A DNA stretch of 64,000 nucleotides from Qipengyuania algicida (lineage in GTDB: Bacteria; Pseudomonadota; Alphaproteobacteria; Sphingomonadales; Sphingomonadaceae): assembly GCF_009828025.1 (NCBI RefSeq), contig NZ_WTYA01000002.1, positions 1 to 64,000 of the forward strand. Reading direction: 5' to 3'. The number at the start of each line of letters is the position of its first letter. The first letter of the stretch is position 1. The position numbers and the translations under genes are program-made. A model generated the notes under the pieces. That model made no database searches. It saw nothing but the letters and a program-made list of their open reading frames with translations, and had not been told where the DNA came from. Of the stretch, positions 26,342-35,925 are shown in pieces.

Positions 26342-26998
26342 ATGAAACGGTTGTTCCAACTTGCTGTAGCGACCGTCTTGGGTGGTATTGCCGCCTCCAC
26401 CACAGCAATGGGTGCCGATCCAGACAGCGCTACCAAAGTTAGTGCAGTAATTGCGAGAAGCAAACTCACTAAGAAAACTTACGCGATTTATTTCTGGAAC
26501 AAAATAAATCATCCTAATCAGACCTCGATAGAGGAATGGTCAGCAGAGTTTAACTCTGGCAGTCGGCACAGGGTCGAAACCCCGCGAGACCGTCTGATCG
26601 CTGATTGCGCTGCGATGACGGGGACTTATTTCTCACTCTTGAGTGGTGAGGTAATTCGGGGTCCACAAGTCGCTGCTGCGGCTTGCGGGATAGATACGAA
26701 CAGGAAGTTTCTTGACGTTTCGTGGCTTGGACGCGTGAATTCCCGTTTCGGTGAGGCAGATCGTGTGATCGTTACTGATGCAGACAATATCAGGACCTAT
26801 GACATCTCCGACGAAGGAGTGATCCTTCGGACGATTTATCAAACGAACGATGTCCGCCATCTAACGGTGCTCGATGTCGAAACCGTCGCGCTGACGAAAA
26901 GTCTCCCTAGTGGGAGAATGTTTGATGAGGCGTCGCTGAAGGAGAGCTTTGTGCCAGAGGAGTTCAAGCGCGCCCCCGCATCAGCGCCCTCAACCTAG
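26342..26998 (+). CDS. Exported protein of unknown function, low-GC orphan
   Basis: The 218-residue protein has a signal peptide (core to residue 22, AMG-A cleavage) and is probably periplasmic or outer membrane. I recognise no family. It has two cysteines (IADCAAMTG, AAACGIDT). Its codon use is clearly less GC-rich than the neighbours, with many AAA, AAT, ATT and TTT codons, which suggests a foreign origin. It stands alone between the potassium channel gene and a DUF1761 gene on the other strand. Confidence 0.75.
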   Translation: MKRLFQLAVATVLGGIAASTTAMGADPDSATKVSAVIARSKLTKKTYAIYFWNKINHPNQTSIEEWSAEFNSGSRHRVETPRDRLIADCAAMTGTYFSLLSGEVIRGPQVAAAACGIDTNRKFLDVSWLGRVNSRFGEADRVIVTDADNIRTYDISDEGVILRTIYQTNDVRHLTVLDVETVALTKSLPSGRMFDEASLKESFVPEEFKRAPASAPST

Positions 26999-27097
26999 GC
27001 GGCAATGTCAGCTTCCCCCAACATTCCAGCCATCCGCCCTATCCCACCTGCTTCCCGATAGCAGACGCTCGCCTACCCGGAGTTTGCCCTGTTCGTT

Positions 27098-27496
27098 TCA
27101 GGACAGCGCCACGAATACCGCCCCCATTGCCAGCGTCCCGACGATAAAATGCCCGGCATCGATCGCGAACAGCGTGAGGCTGCGCCGCTGGAACAGATAG
27201 TTGATTGCGATCGCCGGGGTCATGATCGTCGCCCCGATCCCGAACGCCATCATCCAGATCACATGAGTCGGTGGCTGAAGTCTCGCCAGCATGTGGCCGA
27301 ACATGGTCGACACTACCAGTTCGGCGAGGAAGCACAGGCCGAACAGCACTATCGGGCTGCCACTCATCTGCGGGGTGCCTTCAGGCCAGACCTGCTTTTG
27401 CCACACCTTTCCGAACAGCGCGCCGTACCAGACCATGCCGACCACAAAAAACGCAGCCGCGCCGAGCACCACTGCGAGCCAGTTTACCGGTCCCAT
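27098..27496 (-). CDS. DUF1761 family membrane protein
   Basis: The 132-residue protein has four hydrophobic helices (VNWLAVVLGAAAFFVVGMVWY, IVLFGLCFLAELVVSTMFG, VIWMMAFGIGATIMTP, and a C-terminal one). It matches the DUF1761 pattern with the conserved GMVWYGALFGKVWQ after helix 1. Function is unknown. The ATG at 27496 has a GGAGG ribosome site seven bases upstream; a longer version from 27655 has no support. Confidence 0.8.
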   Translation of the reverse strand: MGPVNWLAVVLGAAAFFVVGMVWYGALFGKVWQKQVWPEGTPQMSGSPIVLFGLCFLAELVVSTMFGHMLARLQPPTHVIWMMAFGIGATIMTPAIAINYLFQRRSLTLFAIDAGHFIVGTLAMGAVFVALS

Positions 27497-27569
27497 ATCA
27501 TATCCTCCCACCTGATTGCTGCGTTCACTGTAGCGTGATGCGATGCTGAGGTGTAGAGGCGCGCGCATC

Positions 27570-28931
27570 ATGGCTACTATTCCCGAACAGAAAAAGGTCG
27601 GCATGGTGTCGCTCGGCTGCCCCAAGGCGCTGGTCGATTCCGAACGCATCCTCACCCGCCTGCGCGCCGATGGCTATGCGATGAGCGCCGATTACGCCGG
27701 GGCAGACGTGGTGCTGGTCAACACCTGCGGCTTCCTCGATTCCGCCAAGGAAGAAAGCCTCGATGCGATCGGCGAGGCCATTGCCGAGAACGGCCGCGTG
27801 ATCGTGACCGGCTGCATGGGCGAAGAGGCGGATGTGATCCGTGCACGTTTTCCCCAAGTGCTCGCGGTGACAGGCGCGCATCAGTATGAGGATGTTGTCG
27901 AGGCGGTGCATGAAGCCGCCCCGCCGACGCAGGGGCCGTTCATCGACCTGATCCCGCAGCCGGACGTGAAGCTAACGCCCAGACACTACAGCTACCTCAA
28001 GATTTCGGAGGGCTGCAACCACTCCTGCGCCTTCTGCATCATCCCCGACCTGCGCGGAAAGCTCGCCAGCCGGCGGATCGACGCCGTGCTGCGCGAGGCG
28101 GAAAAGCTGGTTGCGGCAGGCACAAAGGAACTGCTGGTCATCAGCCAGGACACCTCGGCCTATGGCGTCGATACGCGGCATGAGGAGCGTCTGTGGAAAG
28201 GGCATCCCGTACGTGCGCACATGACCGACCTGGCGCGCGAGCTGGGCCAACTCGATATCGGCGGGGGCGTCCCCCCTTGGGTGCGGCTGCATTACGTCTA
28301 TCCCTACCCGCATGTCGATGCGGTGATCCCGCTGATGGCCGAAGGGTTGCTGACCCCCTACCTCGACATCCCTTTCCAGCATGCCAGCCCCAAGGTGCTC
28401 AGGGCGATGAAGCGTCCGGCCAATGAAGCCAAGATGCTCGATCGGCTGAGGAGCTGGCGCGAGATCTGCCCGGACATCGCCGTGCGTTCGAGCTTCGTGG
28501 TCGGCTTCCCGGGCGAGACAGAAGATGACTTCCGCTATCTGCTCGACTGGCTGGAACAAGCCCAGCTCGACCGGGTCGGCGCGTTCCGCTTCGAGCCGGT
28601 CGAAGGCGCACAAGCCAACGCCTTGCCCGATCCTGTGCCGGAAGAGGTCAAGGAAGAACGCTACGCGCGGATCATGGAAGTGACCGAGCGGATCAGCGCC
28701 GCCAAGCTCGCCGCCAAGGTCGGCAAGACCATCCCCGTCATCATCGACGAAGTCGGCGAACCCGACGAGGATGGCGATATCGGCGCGACCGGCCGCAGCC
28801 AGGCCGACGCGCCGGAGATAGATGGACAGGTATTCCTGCGCCAGGTGCCTGAAACCCTGGGCGCCGGGGATATTGTCGAGGTTCGTATAGAGGATGCCGA
28901 CGCGCATGATTTGTACGGCGCGCTTCGTTGA
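27570..28931 (+). CDS. rimO: Ribosomal protein S12 methylthiotransferase RimO
   Basis: This radical SAM enzyme adds a methylthio group to an Asp of ribosomal protein S12. The 453-residue protein shows the UPF0004 domain ([13 protein letters not shown] and [15 protein letters not shown]), the radical-SAM iron-sulphur motif GCNHSCAFC, and a C-terminal TRAM domain. RimO is favoured over MiaB because the first motif is [12 protein letters not shown]. The ATG at 27570 was chosen; the ORF can be extended by nine codons to 27543. The downstream 297 bases hold no gene I can see. Confidence 0.94.
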   Translation: MATIPEQKKVGMVSLGCPKALVDSERILTRLRADGYAMSADYAGADVVLVNTCGFLDSAKEESLDAIGEAIAENGRVIVTGCMGEEADVIRARFPQVLAVTGAHQYEDVVEAVHEAAPPTQGPFIDLIPQPDVKLTPRHYSYLKISEGCNHSCAFCIIPDLRGKLASRRIDAVLREAEKLVAAGTKELLVISQDTSAYGVDTRHEERLWKGHPVRAHMTDLARELGQLDIGGGVPPWVRLHYVYPYPHVDAVIPLMAEGLLTPYLDIPFQHASPKVLRAMKRPANEAKMLDRLRSWREICPDIAVRSSFVVGFPGETEDDFRYLLDWLEQAQLDRVGAFRFEPVEGAQANALPDPVPEEVKEERYARIMEVTERISAAKLAAKVGKTIPVIIDEVGEPDEDGDIGATGRSQADAPEIDGQVFLRQVPETLGAGDIVEVRIEDADAHDLYGALR

Positions 28932-29228
28932 TTTTTTGCGTTTTCCAAGCGCCAAAGCGCTTTGCCGAAAGCGATAGAGCCAATCACAAGCGAAATAATT
29001 GACGGCGATGGTTAACGCCTTTGCGCGAGGCATCGGTCGTGCGCGCAGTTTGGATTCACCTCGCCAAGACGCTGATTTTTGAACGCTTTGCAAGGGAGAG
29101 CTCGGGCGGCGGCGGCAAATTCCTAAGCCGTCCTTAACCACTACGACCCTTGGAAATCCGCGCCCTCAGGAAGAATCCCGCCTCCGCGTCAAAACATTCT
29201 TAATCTTACTGGCGCATTACGATCGGCG
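28932..29228. other. Intergenic region upstream of the EAL gene
   Basis: The 297 bases between rimO and the CHASE2-EAL gene have no credible coding sequence. I saw T-rich stretches and single TTAA sites (for example CCTTAACCAC) but no full paired CtrA box or clear promoter, so the promoter must lie here but is not identified. Confidence 0.4.
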
Positions 29229-31583
29229 ATGGTCGAGGATACCGACATCTCTGGATCGCGCAGCGGCTCGAAACGCGCGATCTTCGGTCTGAGCCTGACA
29301 CGCTGGGAACGCGTGAAACACGCGCTGTGGGCGGGTGCGATTGCGCTGGTGATGGCGATGGTGTTCCTATTTGAACCACTCGACCAGACTCTTTGGCTAA
29401 CCCAATCGCGTATCAGTCCAACAAGGGTTTCGGGCAATATTGTATTCGTGCAAGCCGGGCCCAACATCACGGACCCGGAATATCCACTCGATCGTGCAGC
29501 GCTCGCCAAGGCACTGGACAAAATGCGTCAGGATGGCGTCGAAAAGGTTTATCTTAACCTGGTGTTTGACCAGCCATCTTCGCCCGCTGTGGATGCACAG
29601 TTGGCCAAGGCTGTGTCCAAATGGGGCCCGCGCTTGGTTTTTGTCGACAGACTGAAAAGGTCGATCGATGGTAAATTAACACCAAGTAAGTCTATACAGC
29701 CGATTGCGGGCAAACAGCCTCGCGTTGAGCAAGGTATTTTTCCGAATTACCTGGGCTTCGCGTGGTCGGCGCCTTATAATTTGAAGGTAGGCAGCAACTG
29801 GGAGCGCACTTTTGAGGCGTCGCTCGGTGATGCCAATAAGAATAAGGTCGGAGAATTTCCGATCAACTACAGCTTCGCTTCAGCTTCAATCCCAAGCTTT
29901 TCACTGACCCAATTCACATCTTCTGCGAACCGCAACTCTATACAAGGCATCGCCGGGAAAACCGTCGTTATCGGTGCACAGGGTATCTCAGGGACATCTG
30001 AGCTAAAAATACCTGGGCAGCCCTATGCCCCGCCAAGCCTTGCATCTATATTTGCTGCCGAAACGCTTCGTATGGGGGGAATGCCTTTCATACCAAGCGT
30101 AGCGGTGGTTATTGCATTTAGCTTGCTACTTTTGGTGTGCGTAGCATACACTTCTCGCAAACGTCAGCGTCAGATCGCCTATGTTCTCTGTTCTACCGTA
30201 CCTCTGGCCACCTTCTTTATCGCAGCGGTGTTCGGGTGGCGGATTGAGCTGTCCTATACTGTTCCCGTACTAGTATTTTACGCGCTGTTCCGCTCTCGTA
30301 CGCGCTGGAAAAAGCGTGTAGCACTGATTGATCAGGAAACCGGCCTACCCACACTTCGTGCGCTTGACGCATGGATCAGCAATGGTTCCGAAACTGGCCA
30401 CGTGGTGGTTGCCAAAATCCATGGCTACGAGAATGTCGTCAAAACCTTCGGCTCAGGGGACCGCGCAAGCTATGTTCTCAAGCTGGTCGATCGAATGCGC
30501 GCGACCGACACCAATCTTCAGATATATTTCGATGGACACTACCTCGCCTGGCATACCAACGAAGAAGCTGCCTCGGCCCTGATCGAACACCTCGAGGGCT
30601 TGCGCGCAATCTTTGCTGCACCAGTGTCGGTAGCCGGACATACCGTCGATGTCGGCATTACATTCGGTGCCGCAGATATGATGGGTGACCGGCACAGGTC
30701 GCTCGCCGCCGCGACAGCCGCCGCCGAGGAAACTTCCGAAGCCCATCAGCCAATCAAGCTAGCGAAGAGCAGCACCGATCATGACCATTTCTGGGATCTG
30801 TCGCTGCGCGCACGCATCGATGAAGCGATGAAAGCTGGCGAGATTTATTGTGTGTACCAGCCAAAGCTCGACATCGTCCAGAATCGCCTGATCGGCGTTG
30901 AGGCGCTGGTCCGCTGGCAGGACCCGGTCAAGGGTTTTATCTCACCGATGCATTTCATCATGCAGTGCGAGAAGGCGGGGCGCATGGAACACCTGACTCG
31001 CTATGTGCTGCAATCGGCATGTTCGGCCGGGCAATTGCTCCATTTCCGCGGAACGAAAATCACCATGTCGGTCAATGTGTCGGCGACATTGCTGTGCGAC
31101 ATGCGGATCGTCGGCCTCGTCCGCAATGTGTTGCAGGCAACGGGCTTCAGTCCGGAACATCTTGTGCTCGAGATCACTGAAACCGCCCGTGTGGGAGATC
31201 TCGAAACCGCCGACGTGATTATCCGCCAGTTGAAAGCGCTCGGCACGAAAATCTCCATGGACGATTTCGGTGTGGGTGCAGCCAATTTCGAAGCGCTCCA
31301 TGCGCTGCCGTTCGACGAGGTCAAGATCGACCGACGCTTCGTTGCGGATGCGAGCGACAATCCCAAGGCACGCGCGATCGTCTCCAGCATTCTCGCTTTG
31401 GGTCGCGAATCGCGAATCGCCATCGTTGCCGAAGGCGCAGAGACCGATCAGGACCTTGATATGCTCCGCTTGATCGGGTGTACGCAGGTGCAGGGCTATG
31501 CCATTTCGCGCCCCATTTCCCTTACCAATCTGTTGGAAAAATACGTTTCTGGCTCAGAGCGCCAGGCGCGAAACATGGTTTAG
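29229..31583 (+). CDS. CHASE2 - degenerate GGDEF - EAL protein, probable c-di-GMP phosphodiesterase
   Basis: The 784-residue membrane protein has an N-terminal CHASE2 sensor (about residues 34-340, flanked by membrane helices, the last near 350). A GGDEF-like domain follows (about 385-510) whose signature is decayed to DGHYLAWH, so it probably does not make c-di-GMP. The C-terminal EAL domain (about 540-770) keeps GVEALVRW, the Asn of MSVNVSATLL, VLEITETA, MDDFGVGAANF, the Lys of DEVKIDRRF and VAEGAETD, so it is likely an active phosphodiesterase. It may sense an external signal and lower c-di-GMP. No neighbouring c-di-GMP gene was seen. Confidence 0.88.
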   Translation: MVEDTDISGSRSGSKRAIFGLSLTRWERVKHALWAGAIALVMAMVFLFEPLDQTLWLTQSRISPTRVSGNIVFVQAGPNITDPEYPLDRAALAKALDKMRQDGVEKVYLNLVFDQPSSPAVDAQLAKAVSKWGPRLVFVDRLKRSIDGKLTPSKSIQPIAGKQPRVEQGIFPNYLGFAWSAPYNLKVGSNWERTFEASLGDANKNKVGEFPINYSFASASIPSFSLTQFTSSANRNSIQGIAGKTVVIGAQGISGTSELKIPGQPYAPPSLASIFAAETLRMGGMPFIPSVAVVIAFSLLLLVCVAYTSRKRQRQIAYVLCSTVPLATFFIAAVFGWRIELSYTVPVLVFYALFRSRTRWKKRVALIDQETGLPTLRALDAWISNGSETGHVVVAKIHGYENVVKTFGSGDRASYVLKLVDRMRATDTNLQIYFDGHYLAWHTNEEAASALIEHLEGLRAIFAAPVSVAGHTVDVGITFGAADMMGDRHRSLAAATAAAEETSEAHQPIKLAKSSTDHDHFWDLSLRARIDEAMKAGEIYCVYQPKLDIVQNRLIGVEALVRWQDPVKGFISPMHFIMQCEKAGRMEHLTRYVLQSACSAGQLLHFRGTKITMSVNVSATLLCDMRIVGLVRNVLQATGFSPEHLVLEITETARVGDLETADVIIRQLKALGTKISMDDFGVGAANFEALHALPFDEVKIDRRFVADASDNPKARAIVSSILALGRESRIAIVAEGAETDQDLDMLRLIGCTQVQGYAISRPISLTNLLEKYVSGSERQARNMV

Positions 31584-31643
31584 GCTTTACAAACAGACAT
31601 GGTTAATGGATATTAAATCCTTCTGATAACAGGAGGCTTGACC

Positions 31644-31682
31644 ATGTGGAATTTTTGGGCTTGGGCATTCGGCCAGAACTAA
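31644..31682 (+). CDS. Trp-rich micro-ORF, candidate leader peptide
   Basis: MWNFWAWAFGQN, 12 codons with three Trp, starts 8 bases after a perfect AGGAGG ribosome site and ends in TAA. A small hairpin (GTCTGT 31689-31694 / ACAGAC 31699-31704) and a strong terminator (31714-31740) follow directly. The layout resembles an attenuator leader, but no trp gene follows; a transglutaminase-like gene comes next. It could instead be a tiny membrane-active peptide gene or a chance ORF. It is supported mainly by the ribosome site. Confidence 0.45.
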   Translation: MWNFWAWAFGQN

Positions 31683-31713
31683 AATCTGGTCTGTCCATAC
31701 AGACTAATTAGGG

Positions 31714-31740
31714 AAGGGGGTCCGCTTGGGCCCCCTTTTT
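31714..31740 (+). terminator. Strong intrinsic terminator
   Basis: AAGGGGGTCC pairs with GGGCCCCCTT around a GCTT loop, followed by TTT (with the stem's own T's, a run of five). It sits after the EAL gene and the Trp-rich micro-ORF and would end transcription before the transglutaminase-like gene. A smaller hairpin just upstream (31689-31704) is separate and does not overlap it. Confidence 0.85.
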
Positions 31741-31801
31741 CGCTTCTGCGCAATGTCGCTTCTGCCGGGAAACCACCATCGCTCCAATCCGTTCGCTCGA
31801 T

Positions 31802-32599
31802 ATGCCCATCGCTATCGAGATGTCCTTCGCCTTTCGCGCGCAGCAGCCAACCGATGTGCTGCTCCAGTTCGAAGCGGCAGCTATTCCCGAGCAACAGCTC
31901 TCCAACACCCGTACCAGCCTGTCTGACAGCCCCCATATCGCCCGCATCCCCGCGCAGGACACGATCGGGGAGCGTATCTGGGTGCGCGCGGAGGGTCGCT
32001 TCGAAGCCAGCTATACGGCGACAGCCTCGATCGAGCGCGTTGCAGGCACGCTTGACGAACTTGGCGCAGTACCGATGCGCAACCTGCCCGGCGAAGCGGC
32101 ACCTTACCTCTTCGACAGCCGCTATTGCCCGGCCGACCGCTTCCAATCCTTTATCGACGCGGAGTTTGCAGATCGGTCTGGTGGCGCGCTGGTGGCCACG
32201 CTACACGACTGGATAGCGAAAAATTTCACTTATACCCCCGGGTCGAGCGGGCCCAACACCAATGCGCTCGACAGCTTCGTGGAACGCCGCGGTGTCTGCC
32301 GCGATTATGCCCACATGCTCATAACCTTCGCCCGTGCCGCCGGAATTCCTGCCCGATTCGTGAGCGCTTACGCCCCCGACGTATCACCGCCGGATTTTCA
32401 TGCATTGGCCGAGGTGTTTCTTGAAGATCCGGCCCAGCCAGAGGGAGGTGCCTGGTATCTGGTCGACGCGACAAACATGTCGAAGCCCGATCAAGTCGTG
32501 AAGATCGGCGTGGGGCGCGATGCGGCCGACGTCAGCTTCCTGACCAGTTTCGGTCCCACCGAATTCCTCGAGAAACACGTGAGCGTCCGACAAGAATAG
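31802..32599 (+). CDS. Transglutaminase-like cysteine protein
   Basis: The 265-residue protein has an N-terminal beta-sandwich-like part and a C-terminal transglutaminase-like core with the catalytic triad: Cys in RRGVCRDYAH, His in DFHALAEVF and Asp in YLVDATN. Members include peptidases and peptide-cleaving enzymes; the substrate is unknown. No ribosome site or signal peptide is obvious at the start codon; MSFAFR at 31820 is an alternative. It lies 58 bases after the end of the terminator. Confidence 0.8.
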   Translation: MPIAIEMSFAFRAQQPTDVLLQFEAAAIPEQQLSNTRTSLSDSPHIARIPAQDTIGERIWVRAEGRFEASYTATASIERVAGTLDELGAVPMRNLPGEAAPYLFDSRYCPADRFQSFIDAEFADRSGGALVATLHDWIAKNFTYTPGSSGPNTNALDSFVERRGVCRDYAHMLITFARAAGIPARFVSAYAPDVSPPDFHALAEVFLEDPAQPEGGAWYLVDATNMSKPDQVVKIGVGRDAADVSFLTSFGPTEFLEKHVSVRQE

Positions 32600-32675
32600 C
32601 TATGCGCAAGTCTGGCATCGCGCCAGCGGCGCTGATAGGCCCGACGCTGACCATCATTTGGGGAATGTTCCAATC

Positions 32676-34118
32676 ATGCCCTTCACTGCCGATCGTTTGA
32701 TCCTGTTCGGTGCCACCGGCGACCTTGCGCAGCGTATGCTGTTGCCGTCGCTATGCGCACTCGATGCCGATGATCTGTTGCCGCCAGAACTCCGGATCGT
32801 GGGAACCGCTCGATCCGAAATGAACGATCAGGGGTTTCGCAATTTCGCGCGGGAAGCGTTGGAAACCTATCTTCCGGCCAACCGCCGCGGCAGCATGGCC
32901 GATTTCCTCAATCGCCTACACTATCAGCCGCTCGATGCAACCACACTGGAAGGGTATGAAGAGCTTGCCCGGAAAGTCGATGGTGCGGGCAAGGGTCTGG
33001 CAATCTTCCTTTCGACTGCGCCCAGCCTGTTCGAACCGACTATCGCAGGGTTGGCCCATGCGGGGCTGACCGGGGACAATGTGAGAATTGGACTGGAGAA
33101 GCCGCTCGGAACCGATCTCGCGTCGAGCAAGGAAATCAACGATGCAGTAGCCAGCGCCTTCGACGAAAGCCGCATTTTCCGGATCGATCACTATCTCGGC
33201 AAGGAAACCGTCCAAAACCTGCTGGCCTTGCGGTTCGCCAACATCATGTTCGAGCCGATCTGGAACGCCAATTATATCGAGCATGTTCAGATCACTGTGG
33301 GCGAGACGGTCGGGCTCGAATCGCGCGTAGCCTATTACGACGATTCGGGCGCGCTACGCGACATGGTGCAAAATCACATGCTCCAGTTGCTGGCACTCGT
33401 CTGCATGGAGCCGCCGACCAGCTTCGAAGCGACCGCGGTGCGCGATGAGAAGGTCAAGGTACTGCGCGCGCTGCGCCCCCTCACCAATGCAGACAGCGTG
33501 ACCGGCCAATATCGGGCGGGGGCAATCGGTGGAACGGCCGTCCCGGGCTATGACGAGGAATTGGGTAAGCAATCGAACACCGAAACATTCGTCGCGCTGA
33601 AGGCTCATGTCGACAACTGGCGCTGGAACGGCGTGCCTTTCTACATGCGTACCGGCAAGCGACTGCCCGAACGGGTCACCGAAATCGTCGTCCAGTTTCG
33701 CTGCATTCCATTTTCGATTTTCGACGGACGCGGCGCGACGACCAAACCCAACCGGCTGGTGATCGGCATCCAGCCCAAGGAAAACATCCAGCTTTCCCTG
33801 ATGGCAAAACTGCCCGGTCTCGATCGCGAGGGTATCCGGTTGCGGCAGGTTCCACTCGACATCGCCATGCCCGATGCCTTCACCGGAGTGCATCGGCGAA
33901 TAGCCTACGAGCGCCTGCTGCTCGACCTGATCGAGGGCGACCAGACCCTGTTCGTGCGCCGTGACGAGATCGAGGCGCAGTGGGAATGGATTGATGCGAT
34001 CCGCGCCAACTGGGTCGAGAATGGCGCGACTCCCAAGACCTACACTGCTGGTAGTTGGGGGCCGACCGCAGCAATCGCACTGACTGAACGAGATGGAGTG
34101 AGCTGGCATGACGAATAA
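32676..34118 (+). CDS. zwf: Glucose-6-phosphate 1-dehydrogenase
   Basis: The enzyme oxidises glucose-6-phosphate to 6-phosphogluconolactone with NADP. The 480-residue protein begins with the dinucleotide site LILFGATGDLAQRML and has the substrate-binding RIDHYLGKE motif. The ATG at 32676 was chosen; a TTG at 32658 is also in frame. It is the first gene of zwf-edd-glk-eda and overlaps edd by eleven bases. The order and absence of pgl match the Entner-Doudoroff operon of sphingomonads. Confidence 0.97.
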   Translation: MPFTADRLILFGATGDLAQRMLLPSLCALDADDLLPPELRIVGTARSEMNDQGFRNFAREALETYLPANRRGSMADFLNRLHYQPLDATTLEGYEELARKVDGAGKGLAIFLSTAPSLFEPTIAGLAHAGLTGDNVRIGLEKPLGTDLASSKEINDAVASAFDESRIFRIDHYLGKETVQNLLALRFANIMFEPIWNANYIEHVQITVGETVGLESRVAYYDDSGALRDMVQNHMLQLLALVCMEPPTSFEATAVRDEKVKVLRALRPLTNADSVTGQYRAGAIGGTAVPGYDEELGKQSNTETFVALKAHVDNWRWNGVPFYMRTGKRLPERVTEIVVQFRCIPFSIFDGRGATTKPNRLVIGIQPKENIQLSLMAKLPGLDREGIRLRQVPLDIAMPDAFTGVHRRIAYERLLLDLIEGDQTLFVRRDEIEAQWEWIDAIRANWVENGATPKTYTAGSWGPTAAIALTERDGVSWHDE

Positions 34119-35925
34119 GCCACTCAACGATACGGTCCACCGCGTGACCCAGCGCGTGATCGCAAATTCGTGCGATGGACGAACGCGCTACCTCGAGCTG
34201 ATGGAGCGCGAACGCGAGCGTACGCCTGAGCGTAGCCAGCTATCCTGCTCCAACCTCGCCCATGCCTATGCCGGGGCGCAAGAGGATCAGGCGGCTATGA
34301 GCGCGCATCTTGGCCCCAACCTCGCCATCGTCACCGCCTACAACGACATGCTGTCCGCGCATCAGCCCTATGGTCGCTATCCGGACCGGATGAAGATCTG
34401 GGCGCGCGAAGTCGGCGCGACTGCTCAAGTCGCGGGCGGGACTCCGGCGATGTGCGACGGCGTCACGCAAGGGCACGACGGTATGGAGCTGTCGCTGTTC
34501 AGTCGCGATGCGATTGCACTCGCCGCCGCCATCGCACTGTCGCACCAGATGTATGACGGCATGGCGATGCTTGGTATCTGCGACAAGATCGTACCCGGCC
34601 TCGTTATCGGCGCGCTGCGCTTCGGCCACCTGCCCGCGATTTTCGTTCCGTCTGGCCCGATGCCGAGCGGCATCCCCAACAAGCAGAAGCAGGCCGTGCG
34701 CCAGCTCTATGCCGAGGGCAAGGCGAGCCGCGCGCAGTTGCTCGAAAGCGAAATCGCCAGCTATCATTCGCCCGGCACTTGCACATTCTACGGCACGGCC
34801 AATTCCAATCAGATGATGATGGAAATGATGGGCTTGCATGTGCCTGGGGCGGCTTTCGTCCCTCCCGGCGTCAGCCTGCGGCAGGAATTGACCCGCGCGG
34901 CCGTCCACCGGCTTGTAGCGATGCGCCCCGACGGCGAGGATTATCGGCCAATGGCGCAGGTCGTCGACGAAAAAGCGATCGTAAACGCCGCAATCGGGCT
35001 GCTCGCCACCGGCGGATCTACCAACCACGCCATCCACATTCCGGCGATGGCCCGTGCAGCCGGGATTGCCTTCGACTGGAATGACCTTGCCGAACTGTCC
35101 TCTGCCGTGCCACTGGTTGCGCGGGTCTATCCCAATGGTCCGGGAGACGTGAACCAGTTTCACGCCGCAGGCGGCATGGGCTATGTTATCGGTACTCTGC
35201 TCGATGAGGGACTCGCGCATGGAGACATCCTGACCGTCTGGGACGGCGGATTCGAAGCGTATAGTCGCGAACCGAAGATCGAGGGCGAGCAGCTTTCATG
35301 GCACGCTCCCGGTGAAGCGGGTGACGACACCATGCTGCGCCCAGCGAGCGCGCCGTTCCAGAGCGATGGCGGGATGCGACTGCTGACCGGCAACCTCGGG
35401 CGGGCCTGCTTCAAATCCTCCGCCGTCGAGCCGGAGCGTTACACGATCGAAGCGCCTTGCCGCATCTTCTCCGAACAGCATGAGGTTTCCGCGGCGTTTG
35501 AACGCGGTGAACTTGATCGCGATGTGGTCGTGGTCATGCGTTTTCAGGGCCCGCGCGCCAACGGAATGCCTGAGCTGCACAAGCTGACCCCGCCGCTTGG
35601 CGTGTTGCAGGATCGCGGATATCGCGTGGCGCTGGTCACCGACGGCCGGATGTCGGGCGCGAGCGGAAAAGTCCCGGCAGCAATTCATTGCACACCGGAA
35701 GCTTTCGGCGGCGGCCCTCTGGCCTATCTGCGCGATGGGGACGTCGTGCGCGTATGCGCGGCCACCGGCGAGCTTTCCACCACCGCCGATCTCGAATCAC
35801 GCGATCCGGCCCCCAATCCGGCCCCCGCTGCGGGTGTCGGGCGCGAATTGTTCGCCATGTTCCGCCATCATGCAGACAGCGCAGAGCTGGGCGGATCGGC
35901 CATTCTCGCAGAAGCAGGACTATGA
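34108..35925 (+). CDS. edd: Phosphogluconate dehydratase
   Basis: The enzyme dehydrates 6-phosphogluconate to 2-keto-3-deoxy-6-phosphogluconate. The 605-residue protein is an IlvD/Edd-family iron-sulphur dehydratase with conserved blocks [28 protein letters not shown] and [18 protein letters not shown]. It overlaps zwf by 11 bases and glk by four (ATGA), which suggests coupled translation within the operon. Confidence 0.97.
   Translation: MTNKPLNDTVHRVTQRVIANSCDGRTRYLELMERERERTPERSQLSCSNLAHAYAGAQEDQAAMSAHLGPNLAIVTAYNDMLSAHQPYGRYPDRMKIWAREVGATAQVAGGTPAMCDGVTQGHDGMELSLFSRDAIALAAAIALSHQMYDGMAMLGICDKIVPGLVIGALRFGHLPAIFVPSGPMPSGIPNKQKQAVRQLYAEGKASRAQLLESEIASYHSPGTCTFYGTANSNQMMMEMMGLHVPGAAFVPPGVSLRQELTRAAVHRLVAMRPDGEDYRPMAQVVDEKAIVNAAIGLLATGGSTNHAIHIPAMARAAGIAFDWNDLAELSSAVPLVARVYPNGPGDVNQFHAAGGMGYVIGTLLDEGLAHGDILTVWDGGFEAYSREPKIEGEQLSWHAPGEAGDDTMLRPASAPFQSDGGMRLLTGNLGRACFKSSAVEPERYTIEAPCRIFSEQHEVSAAFERGELDRDVVVVMRFQGPRANGMPELHKLTPPLGVLQDRGYRVALVTDGRMSGASGKVPAAIHCTPEAFGGGPLAYLRDGDVVRVCAATGELSTTADLESRDPAPNPAPAAGVGRELFAMFRHHADSAELGGSAILAEAGL

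Noticed and set aside
31603-31616. TTAA-N6-TTAA resembling a CtrA site
   Set aside because: The family spacing is seven bases, not six, and no other supporting signal was seen.
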